27,999 nt of DNA from CAMLHP01 sp035712285 (GTDB lineage: Bacteria; Gemmatimonadota; Gemmatimonadetes; Gemmatimonadales; GWC2-71-9). How positions within the stretch are numbered: position 1 is the stretch's first letter; every line of letters begins with the position of its first letter. A program made the translations under genes and the position numbers. Under the pieces are notes generated by a model, which worked only from the letters and a program-made list of their open reading frames with translations, was not told the DNA's origin and made no database searches. The stretch is taken from contig DASTBA010000096.1 in assembly GCA_035712285.1 (NCBI GenBank), positions 1 to 27,999 on the forward strand. The letters are read 5' to 3'. Below, piece after piece: positions 21,890 to 27,999 of this stretch.

Positions 21890-23737
21890 ATGCCTGCAGC
21901 CGCCTTCGTTCGCCTGCTGACCTGCACCATGCTGGCCGTGGCACTCGCCAGCCCGGCCTCCGCGCAGCGCCGGCGCGCCACCCCGGTGTCACGCGCCCCG
22001 GCGTCGATTCCGATCTCGAACATCCGGTATCAGGTGACGTTCGACAGCGCCGCGGCCGCGGCGCGCACCCTCCGGCTCCGCATGAGCTTCGATGCGGCCT
22101 CGGCCGGCACCGTACTGCTTTCGCTGCCGGCGTGGACCCCGGGCGCCTACGAGGTCAGCAACTTCGCCGCCAATGTGCTGGATTTCGCGCCGGCGGCGGG
22201 CGGTCAGGCCCTGACGTGGGACAAGCTGGATCCCGACACATGGCGGATCCGCGCGGCCGCAGCCGGCCCCGTCACGGTGGACTACGGCATCATCGCCGAT
22301 TCGCTGGACAACGCGATGGCCTGGGCCCGGCCCGACTTCGCGTTCTTCAACGGCACGAACGTCTTCTTCTTCGCCGAGGGACGGGATCTCCGGTTCCCCG
22401 CAACCGTGAGCGTGGCGACGCAGGCCGGATGGAAGGTGCGCACCTCGATGCATCGGGTGGGCCCGGGCGAGGTCTTCCGCGAGACCAATTACCACGACCT
22501 CGTGGACATGCCGTTCTTCGTGGGGCGCTTCGACGACGATTCGGCCCAGGTGGCCGGCAAGTGGCAGTGGCTCGCCACCTACCCTGCCGGCGCGCTCGCC
22601 GGCCCGGCACGCGCGGGGGTGTGGGACGCCCTCCGCCGGATGACGCCGGCCGAAATCGCCGTCACCGGCGTCCAGCCATGGGATCACTACGTGACGTTCA
22701 TGGTCTTCCAGCCCTACCCCGGCGGCAGTGCGCTGGAGCACCAGAGCTCGCATCTCGGCATCTACACCCCCCAGCTCATCGGCACGCCGATCCTCGCGTC
22801 CATCACGGCGCACGAGATGTTCCACGCCTGGAATGTGAAGCGGCTCCGCCCCGCGGAGATGGTGCCCTACAACTACGAGCACTGGCAGCCGACCACGCTC
22901 CTCTGGGTGAGCGAGGGCATCACCGACTACTACGCCGACCTGGCGCTGGTCCGTGGAGGGATCGAAGACTCCGCAGCGTTCCTCCAGCAGACGCAAGGCA
23001 AGATGCAGACCGTGGACGCCGCACTGCCGGTCGCGCTCGAGGACGCCTCCCTCTCGACCTGGGTGCACCCGAAGGATGGGACCGGCTACCTCTATTACCC
23101 CAAGGGATCGCTCGCGGGATTCATGCTCGACATCATGATCCGCGATGCCAGCGACAACCGCCATGGCCTCGACGACGTGATCCGGGACCTCTATCGCACC
23201 ACCTGGCTCAAGGGGCGGGGTTTCACCACCGCCGAGTTCTATGGCTCGGTCGGGCGCATGGGGAACGGGCTCGCGCTCGAGGACTTCCACCGGCGCTACG
23301 TGGACGGACGCGAGCCGTTGCCGTGGGGCACGGTGCTTCCGCTCGCGGGTCTGCACCTGAAGACCGATTCGACCCAGGTGGCGCGGATCGGTGTAGCCAC
23401 GCAGCGTGACTCCACCGGCGAGCATGTCATGCAGGTGGCGCCTGGCAGCATGGCCGCGGATGCAGGCATCGAGGCGGGAGATCTCCTGCTCTCCGTCGGC
23501 GGGGTGGCGACCGACAGCGCCAACTGGGCGGACACCTATCGCAGCCGCTACGGCTCGGCGTCAGGAACCTCGGTCCCGATCATCGTGCGCCGCGGCACGG
23601 CACAGCGCACCCTCGCCGGCACCGTGCGGCTCGCGTGGGTAGTCACCACCACGCTCGAACCCGATCCGAATGCCTCGCCCAAGGCCCGGCGGGTGCTGCA
23701 CGGCATCCTTACCGGTACCGTGACCGGCTCGCGGTAG
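21890..23737 (+). CDS. secreted M61 family metallopeptidase (glycyl aminopeptidase type) with PDZ domain
   Basis: A 615-residue exported protein. The signal peptide (1-25, cleavage ASA|QRR) is followed by the M61 N-terminal beta-domain (RYQVTFDSA...LLSLPAWTPGAYEVSNFA, family-typical). The zinc site is HEMFH (His308, Glu309, His312) in ITAHEMFHAWNVKRLRP with Glu342 in WVSEGITDYYAD as third ligand, all intact. The C-terminal 100 residues include a PDZ domain (MQVAPGSMAADAGIEAGDLLLSVGG). M61 enzymes are aminopeptidases with a preference for Gly/Ala residues. The upstream frame extends to 21773, but the ATG at 21890 gives the signal peptide, and GGGAA precedes it. Confidence 0.93.
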   Translation: MPAAAFVRLLTCTMLAVALASPASAQRRRATPVSRAPASIPISNIRYQVTFDSAAAAARTLRLRMSFDAASAGTVLLSLPAWTPGAYEVSNFAANVLDFAPAAGGQALTWDKLDPDTWRIRAAAAGPVTVDYGIIADSLDNAMAWARPDFAFFNGTNVFFFAEGRDLRFPATVSVATQAGWKVRTSMHRVGPGEVFRETNYHDLVDMPFFVGRFDDDSAQVAGKWQWLATYPAGALAGPARAGVWDALRRMTPAEIAVTGVQPWDHYVTFMVFQPYPGGSALEHQSSHLGIYTPQLIGTPILASITAHEMFHAWNVKRLRPAEMVPYNYEHWQPTTLLWVSEGITDYYADLALVRGGIEDSAAFLQQTQGKMQTVDAALPVALEDASLSTWVHPKDGTGYLYYPKGSLAGFMLDIMIRDASDNRHGLDDVIRDLYRTTWLKGRGFTTAEFYGSVGRMGNGLALEDFHRRYVDGREPLPWGTVLPLAGLHLKTDSTQVARIGVATQRDSTGEHVMQVAPGSMAADAGIEAGDLLLSVGGVATDSANWADTYRSRYGSASGTSVPIIVRRGTAQRTLAGTVRLAWVVTTTLEPDPNASPKARRVLHGILTGTVTGSR

Positions 23738-23750
23738 TGTTGGGCGCCGA

Positions 23751-23779
23751 TTGACAGACCGCGTCTCGGATTGCACCGT
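23751..23779 (+). promoter_or_regulatory. candidate promoter with perfect -35 box before the cupredoxin-like gene
   Basis: TTGACA (23751-23756) is an exact -35 consensus. At the ideal 17-bp spacing the -10 position reads CACCGT, a poor match, so the pair is only suggestive. It is in the 85-bp gap before the ATG at 23823. Confidence 0.4.
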
Positions 23780-23822
23780 TTAGCCGTCTGCTGGCCTTTT
23801 CTTCATCGTGTCAGGGGGAACC

Positions 23823-24695
23823 ATGGCTGGACGTCGTACGATCCTGGGTTTGGCAGTGGCAATCGCGGCAGCCGGGGCCTGCAGGGAGAAGCCGGCGGAA
23901 ACCGCCGCCGCGGCACCGCCGCCTCCGCCGATGCCGCAGGAGGTCACGGTCCATGCGCGAGATTTCGCCTTCGACGCACCGGATACCATCAGTGCCGGCC
24001 TGACCGCGTTCAAACTGATCAACGACGGGCCGGGGCTGCATCACGCCCAGCTGCTTCGCATTGACAGCAGCAAGACCGTGGATGAGGCACTGGCGGCGAT
24101 CAAGGCGGCCAAGACCTTTCCTGTGTGGCTGGTAGCCTCCGGCGGCCCCAATGCCGTGGCGCCGGGCGACTCGAACGTCGTCGTGCAGGAGCTGGCCGCC
24201 GGCCACTACCTGTGGATCTGCTTCGTGGATATCCCCGGTCACGTGCCGCACTTCGTCAAGGGCATGGACCGGGAACTGGTCGTGCGTCCCGCCACCGGTC
24301 CCGCCGCCACGCCTGCCGCCGCCGACATCAACGTCACCCTGCGCAGTTTCGGCTTCGATTTCTCGGCGCCGCTCACTGCCGGGCGCCATACGTTCCGGGT
24401 CGAGACCGCCGCGAATGCGGACCAGGGGCATGAGCTGGTCATGTTCAAGCTCGACTCCGCACGGACGGACCGGGATTTCATGGCGTACATGCAGGACATG
24501 TATGCCGGAAAGGCAAAGGGACCACCGCCGGCCCGGCCGGTCGCCGGAGTCGCCGAGATCCGCAGCGGCATGCCGGTTGAATTCACCACCGACATCACGC
24601 CCGGGGACTATCTGCTCATCTGCTTCCTGCCGGACATCACCGACGGCAAGCCGCATTTCATGCATGGCATGATGCAGACGATTCATGTGAGCTAG
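23823..24695 (+). CDS. lipoprotein with two cupredoxin-like domains
   Basis: A 290-residue exported protein. The N-terminus (RRTILGLAVAIAAAGAC) looks like a lipoprotein signal with Cys20 lipidated, followed by an Ala/Pro linker. Two copies of one module follow, about 39-155 and 168-290. Each has an early HxxxL or GHE stretch (His73/74; His203), then G-x-Y-L-x-I-C-F (Cys133; Cys267), P-H-F (His143; His278) and G-M (Met148; Met283). His-Cys-His-Met is the ligand set of type 1 copper proteins, and the first copy also shows IPGH, common in plastocyanin-like domains. The Cys-to-His gap is longer than in plastocyanin, so copper binding is not certain. GGGGGAA (23814-23820) supports the start. Confidence 0.72.
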   Translation: MAGRRTILGLAVAIAAAGACREKPAETAAAAPPPPPMPQEVTVHARDFAFDAPDTISAGLTAFKLINDGPGLHHAQLLRIDSSKTVDEALAAIKAAKTFPVWLVASGGPNAVAPGDSNVVVQELAAGHYLWICFVDIPGHVPHFVKGMDRELVVRPATGPAATPAAADINVTLRSFGFDFSAPLTAGRHTFRVETAANADQGHELVMFKLDSARTDRDFMAYMQDMYAGKAKGPPPARPVAGVAEIRSGMPVEFTTDITPGDYLLICFLPDITDGKPHFMHGMMQTIHVS

Positions 24696-24707
24696 GCGGG
24701 AGGCGGT

Positions 24708-24713
24708 TATTAT
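24708..24713 (+). promoter_or_regulatory. candidate -10 box for the cyclophilin gene
   Basis: TATTAT matches TATAAT at 5 of 6 positions in a 48-bp gap. Initiation near 24720 would leave a short leader containing GAGGAG (24733-24738) before the GTG start. No good -35 box is visible. Confidence 0.5.
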
Positions 24714-24743
24714 TCCCTCCTCAGTTCACCCCGAGGAGCCGCC

Positions 24744-25205
24744 GTGTCCAGCACTGCCACGATCGAGACCGCGAAGGGCACCATCATCGCCGAACTGTTC
24801 GACGATGAGGTGCCCGGCACGGTGCAGAATTTCCGGAAGCTCGCCAACGACGGCTTCTACGACGGCACCCGGTTCCACCGGGTCATCTCCGATTTCATGA
24901 TCCAGGGCGGCGATCCTCTCTCCAGGGATCCGGACAACCCGCGCGCCGGCACCGGCGGGCCGGGCTACACCATCAAGTGCGAGACCGGGCGCAATACCCA
25001 CCGGCACGTCGCCGGCACCCTCTCAATGGCGCACGCCGGCAAGGACACCGGCGGGAGCCAGTTCTTCATCTGCCACTCCCCGCAGCGGCATCTCGACGGG
25101 GTGCATACCGTGTTCGGTCAGGTGACCTCCGGCCAAGACGTGGTCAACGCCATCCGCAAGAACGATGTGGTCACCTCCATCCGGGTCGCGCCCGCTGCAA
25201 GTTGA
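24744..25205 (+). CDS. peptidyl-prolyl cis-trans isomerase, cyclophilin type
   Basis: A 153-residue single-domain cytosolic cyclophilin that speeds proline isomerisation during protein folding. Key stretches are NFRKLANDGFYDGTRFHRVISDFMIQGGD (catalytic Arg, Phe and Gln), GTLSMAHAGKDTGGSQFFIC and HLDGVHTVFGQVTSGQDVV. Where large human-type cyclophilins have a Trp that binds cyclosporin (...W-L-D...), this has HLDG, as usual in bacterial short forms. The GTG start is fixed by GAGGAG 5 nt upstream; without a signal peptide it stays in the cytosol. Its last 41 bases overlap the possible start of the following small gene. Confidence 0.95.
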   Translation: MSSTATIETAKGTIIAELFDDEVPGTVQNFRKLANDGFYDGTRFHRVISDFMIQGGDPLSRDPDNPRAGTGGPGYTIKCETGRNTHRHVAGTLSMAHAGKDTGGSQFFICHSPQRHLDGVHTVFGQVTSGQDVVNAIRKNDVVTSIRVAPAAS

Positions 25206-25614
25206 TTTCGCGGTCATCGCCGACTACGCGCTGATTGACCAGGCCGGCAAGCTGAGCGTCCTGGGCATCTTCCAGCATGTCTGGGTCCAGCAGTTTCCGG
25301 CCGTGCACCCGCGCACGCACCTGGTGCTCCGGGTGCGCGGACGGAGGACGGAGATCGGCGTGCACACCCTCCGCATCCGCTTCCTCGATGACAGGGGGGA
25401 GGAGCTGCTGGGCGGGGACGGGTCAGTACAGTTCGGCGAGCCGCCGGCCGGCGTGGTGGATGTGGAGGCCGGCGCCGTGCTGGTGTTCGACGTGCCCCTT
25501 CCCCGCCCCGGACCGTACCGCTTCGAGATCACCCTGGACGGCACCGATGTCACCACCGTGGCCCTTACCGCCAGCACCGGAGAAGGGTTCCGGAACCCTC
25601 CCGCCGAGGCCTAG
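25165..25614 (+). CDS. small hypothetical protein, resembles DUF6941
   Basis: A protein of up to 149 residues without signal or membrane helix, predicted as a beta-sandwich. The opening VDFAVIADYALIDQAGKLSVLGIFQHVW followed by alternating strands (HLVLRVRGRRTEIGVHTLRIRFLDDRGEELLGG) resembles DUF6941-type proteins, which begin with a 'D-x-A...GKL-x-(V/I)-x-G-x-(F/W)' segment. The match is from memory and moderate. The ATG at 25165 lies 41 bases inside the cyclophilin gene; the conserved-looking part begins only at about residue 13, so a shorter protein from a non-standard start is possible. It is likely co-transcribed with the cyclophilin. Function is unknown. Confidence 0.65.
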   Translation: MWSPPSGSRPLQVDFAVIADYALIDQAGKLSVLGIFQHVWVQQFPAVHPRTHLVLRVRGRRTEIGVHTLRIRFLDDRGEELLGGDGSVQFGEPPAGVVDVEAGAVLVFDVPLPRPGPYRFEITLDGTDVTTVALTASTGEGFRNPPAEA

Positions 25615-25643
25615 CTTCCTTCCTGCCGCCTTCAGCATAGCTT
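25612..25643 (+). promoter_or_regulatory. two TAGCTT boxes before the FadL-like gene
   Basis: TAGCTT occurs at 25612-25617 (overlapping the preceding stop codon) and again at 25638-25643 within a 90-bp gap before the porin gene. The second copy would give a leader of about 55 nt. No clear -35 match. GGGAG (25695-25699) provides the ribosome-binding site of the next gene. Confidence 0.3.
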
Positions 25644-25704
25644 CAGAAGCACTGTCACAGTTTGTCGCGGTTGCGCATCCCACCATTCCCGCCCGGGAGT
25701 CACC

Positions 25705-27093
25705 ATGCGCTCTGCCTCACCTCGACGCATCACCGCGTTTCTCACTGCCATTCCGCTGGCCGTCTTGCCCGCCGCAGTGCTTGCCCAGGGCTACGGTGTC
25801 TACGAGCAGGGCACCTGTGTCATGGCGCGCGCCGGCACCGGCGTCGCCAGCCCCTGCGCCGACGGATCCAGCATCTACTTCAATCCGGCCGGCATCGCCA
25901 CCGCCACCGGCTCCTTGCTGAGCCTCGGGGCCACCGGCATCGGCGTGAGTGGCGGCTTCACCGATGACCTGACCGCCTTCCACACCGGCCTGAAGTCGGA
26001 TGTGCATCTCGTGCCACACGGATACTTCGTGCGCCCGATCAACGACCGGCTCACGGCCGGCCTCGGCGTGTTCGTGCCCTATGGCCTCGCCGTGGACTGG
26101 CCGACCACCTTCGAGGGACGGTTCCTCGGCCACCACAGCAAGATCCAGGCGATCTACGTGCAGCCCACGCTGGCGGCGAAGGTCACGCCGCACATTCGCC
26201 TCGGCGCGGGATTCGACCTCTCCTTCGTCAGCGTCGGACTTTCGCAGCGACTCGACCTGTCCAGCCAGAACACGACCACTCCCGGCGTCACCTTCGGGAT
26301 GATCGGCGTCCCGGCGGGAACCGACTTCGCGGATGTGGCACTCACCGGCCACAGCACCGGCGTGGGCGGGCATTTCGGCGCCCAGGTGGACGTGATGAAG
26401 GACCTGACCCTCGGCGCGCGATACATGCTCCGGCAGACGGTCAACTTCGACCACGGCAAGGCAACCATCACCCAGGTTCCCACCGGGCTCACGCTCGCCG
26501 CCGGCAACCCGTTGGGCGCACCGGCCGGCACCCCGATGGACGCCGTGCTGGCACCGCAGTTCTCCGGGGCCGGCCCGCTCCAGACCCAGACCGGCAGCAC
26601 CTCGATCACCCTGCCGGCACAGCTCGTGGCTGGCGTGTCGTACCGCGGCGTCGAGCGGCTCAACCTGCTCGCCGATTTCCAGTACACCGACTGGCGGGTG
26701 TTCGACACCCTGTCGATAACGCTCGCGAACCTCGGCACCACCAATATCCCCGAGGACTACAAGCGGGCGTACACCTGGCGGTTCGGCGCGACCTATGACG
26801 TCTCGCCCACCACGACCATTCGCGCCGGCTTCTACACCCACAACGGCGCCGCCCCGGACCAGACGGTCACGCCGAACCTGCCCGAAGGGCACCGGAATTC
26901 ATGGACCGTGGGCTTCGGCACCGTCATCGGGCGCGGCATCGGGCTCGACCTGGCCTACCAGTACATAGACCAAGGCGACCGCCGCGGCCGCACTGTCCGT
27001 GAGAACCCGGCCCTCACGCCGGCCCAGAACACCAACGGCCTGTACCAGTTCCGCGCCCACCTGGTGGGTGCCACGCTGCACTACGCGTTCTGA
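25705..27093 (+). CDS. outer-membrane transport protein, OmpP1/FadL family
   Basis: A 462-residue outer-membrane beta-barrel of the FadL type, used for uptake of long-chain fatty acids and other hydrophobic molecules. A signal peptide (1-27, cleavage VLA|QGY) is followed by the hallmark plug region (ASPCADGSSIYFNPAGIATATG, with the conserved NPAG). Repeated amphipathic strands follow, and the chain ends with LHYAF, a typical C-terminal aromatic beta-barrel signal. Two cysteines near the mature N-terminus (GTCVMARAG and SPCADG) could form a disulfide in the hatch. GGGAG precedes the ATG. The gene is followed after 16 bp by a GDSL-type lipoprotein, suggesting joint lipid hydrolysis and uptake (inference). 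Confidence 0.93.
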   Translation: MRSASPRRITAFLTAIPLAVLPAAVLAQGYGVYEQGTCVMARAGTGVASPCADGSSIYFNPAGIATATGSLLSLGATGIGVSGGFTDDLTAFHTGLKSDVHLVPHGYFVRPINDRLTAGLGVFVPYGLAVDWPTTFEGRFLGHHSKIQAIYVQPTLAAKVTPHIRLGAGFDLSFVSVGLSQRLDLSSQNTTTPGVTFGMIGVPAGTDFADVALTGHSTGVGGHFGAQVDVMKDLTLGARYMLRQTVNFDHGKATITQVPTGLTLAAGNPLGAPAGTPMDAVLAPQFSGAGPLQTQTGSTSITLPAQLVAGVSYRGVERLNLLADFQYTDWRVFDTLSITLANLGTTNIPEDYKRAYTWRFGATYDVSPTTTIRAGFYTHNGAAPDQTVTPNLPEGHRNSWTVGFGTVIGRGIGLDLAYQYIDQGDRRGRTVRENPALTPAQNTNGLYQFRAHLVGATLHYAF

Positions 27094-27109
27094 CCCGGGA
27101 GAGACCACG

Positions 27110-27999
27110 ATGACACTGCGTGATTCGGCGGCCGCTCTCCTCCTTGCCGCCCTGCTTGCCGGCTGCCGCGCCGACCAGACCCTCGCGCCGCCGACTTCCG
27201 CCACCGACAATGGCGGGCTCTTCCTTCGGTACATCTCGCTGGGCAACAGCATCGCCGCCGGCTTCCAGTCGGGCGGCATCAACGACAGCACCCAGCGCGC
27301 CTCCTTCGCCGTGCTCTTCGCGCAGCAGGCCGGGACGCCGTTCGCCTATCCGGCGCTGGCGGGCCGCGGCTGCCCGGCGCCGCTGGTCAACAACGTGACG
27401 CAGGAGCGGGTGGGCGACCAGCCCGCCGGCCAGCCCTGCGACCTGCGCCAGGTACCGCTGCCACCGTACCTCAACAACCTGTCGGTGCCCGGCCTGGATG
27501 TGGCGAATGCCTTCAGCAATACGTCGCCCGATGTCACCACCTATTCCCGGCTGACCCAGTTCTTCCTGGGCGGACGGACCCAGGTGCAGTGGCTCATGCT
27601 GGAGAAGCCGACCTTCGTCTCGGTGGAGATCGGGCCGAACGACGTGCTCGGCGCGATCGTCTCGGACGCCAACCCCGGCGACCCCGCCGAGGTGACGCCA
27701 CCAGCCGCATTCGCGGCCGACTACCGGAAGCTCGCCGACAGCATCAAGGCCACCGGCGCGAAAGCCGTGCTGTTTACCATTCCGAATGTGACGCTGGTGC
27801 CGTATGTCTCGACCGGCAGTACCTACTGGTGCATCAAGAACCAGCCGGCCTGCGGCTTCACCACGCCGTCACCGTTCCCGCCAACCTTCACCGTGAACAA
27901 CAATTGCGCCCCCGGGGCCGCCGTTCCGGGCGCCAAGGGCGATTCCATCCTGGTGCCCTGGGTGAAGGGCGTGCCGCTCATCGCCGCCGCCGCGCAGGG
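27110..27999 (+). CDS. SGNH/GDSL-type hydrolase lipoprotein (3' partial)
   Basis: The frame from ATG 27110 stays open to the window end (296 codons). The signal is a lipoprotein type with LLAGC (Cys19). SGNH block I appears as ISLGNSIAAGF (Ser47), with Asn where GDSL enzymes have Asp. Block III appears as EIGPNDVLG (Gly175, Asn177, Asp178), giving the oxyanion residues. The catalytic Asp-x-x-His block lies beyond the window. Such enzymes are esterases or lipases; lipidation would place this one at the envelope. Several cysteines (CPAPL, PCDL, YWCIKNQPACGF, NNNCAPG) suggest disulfides. GGGAGAG precedes the start. It directly follows the FadL-like porin gene. Confidence 0.88.
   Translation, partial: MTLRDSAAALLLAALLAGCRADQTLAPPTSATDNGGLFLRYISLGNSIAAGFQSGGINDSTQRASFAVLFAQQAGTPFAYPALAGRGCPAPLVNNVTQERVGDQPAGQPCDLRQVPLPPYLNNLSVPGLDVANAFSNTSPDVTTYSRLTQFFLGGRTQVQWLMLEKPTFVSVEIGPNDVLGAIVSDANPGDPAEVTPPAAFAADYRKLADSIKATGAKAVLFTIPNVTLVPYVSTGSTYWCIKNQPACGFTTPSPFPPTFTVNNNCAPGAAVPGAKGDSILVPWVKGVPLIAAAAQ

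Overview
The window is GC-rich, densely packed bacterial chromosome. It most resembles Gemmatimonadota or a close relative in the FCB superphylum. This rests on inference: high GC, many exported peptidases, signal peptides that almost all end in Ala-Gln, a FadL-type porin (hence an outer membrane), and A/T-rich -10-like hexamers sitting directly on start codons. No rRNA, tRNA, CRISPR array, insertion sequence or prophage gene was recognised. The content is mostly housekeeping and envelope genes with several unusual details.

Layout. 1-1227: the C-terminal part of a PBP4-type D-Ala-D-Ala carboxypeptidase, facing two very small membrane-protein genes. 1473-2973: an unknown protein overlapping an M42 metallo-aminopeptidase. 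2970-7360 (minus strand): an operon for a complete energy-coupling-factor (ECF) importer in the order S, T, ATPase 1, ATPase 2, followed by a HEAT-repeat protein. 7483-10069: a secreted M28 peptidase with a PDZ domain, a GAF protein like free-methionine-sulfoxide reductase, and a proline-iminopeptidase-like hydrolase. 10097-12920: an unknown protein, a PolX-like PHP protein and endonuclease III, translationally coupled where they overlap. 12913-15655: a LiaF-like protein and a YyaL/DUF255 thioredoxin-domain protein, divergent across only 22 bp. 15734-17988: a LemA/DUF2207 pair. 18050-19195: an exported histidine phosphatase and a SnoaL-like lipoprotein. 19338-20348: a DinB-fold protein and a four-helix membrane protein. 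20345-21760: glutamate dehydrogenase. 21890-25614: an M61 peptidase, a tandem cupredoxin-like lipoprotein, a cyclophilin and a small unknown protein. 25705-27999: a FadL-like porin and a GDSL-type lipoprotein cut by the window end.

Main points of interest. (1) The two ECF ATPases carry complementary defects. One has lost the Walker A lysine, the Q-loop Gln and the H-loop His but keeps LSGGE. The other keeps all of those but has lost LSGGQ. This predicts a heterodimer with one working and one dead ATP site. (2) Three starts have a TANNNT hexamer exactly 6 nt before ATG, as expected for leaderless mRNAs, and two of these are divergent and overlap by 2 bp. (3) The PolX-like protein lacks the N-terminal 8-kDa domain and all three polymerase aspartates but keeps its PHP nuclease site. 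(4) All five predicted signal-peptidase-I substrates would start with Gln, matching the Bacteroidetes 'Q-rule'. (5) The lipoprotein at 23823 holds two copies of a His-Cys-His-Met cupredoxin-like module. Most genes probably act independently. The tight groups are the ECF operon, the 10097-12920 repair-like group and LemA/DUF2207.
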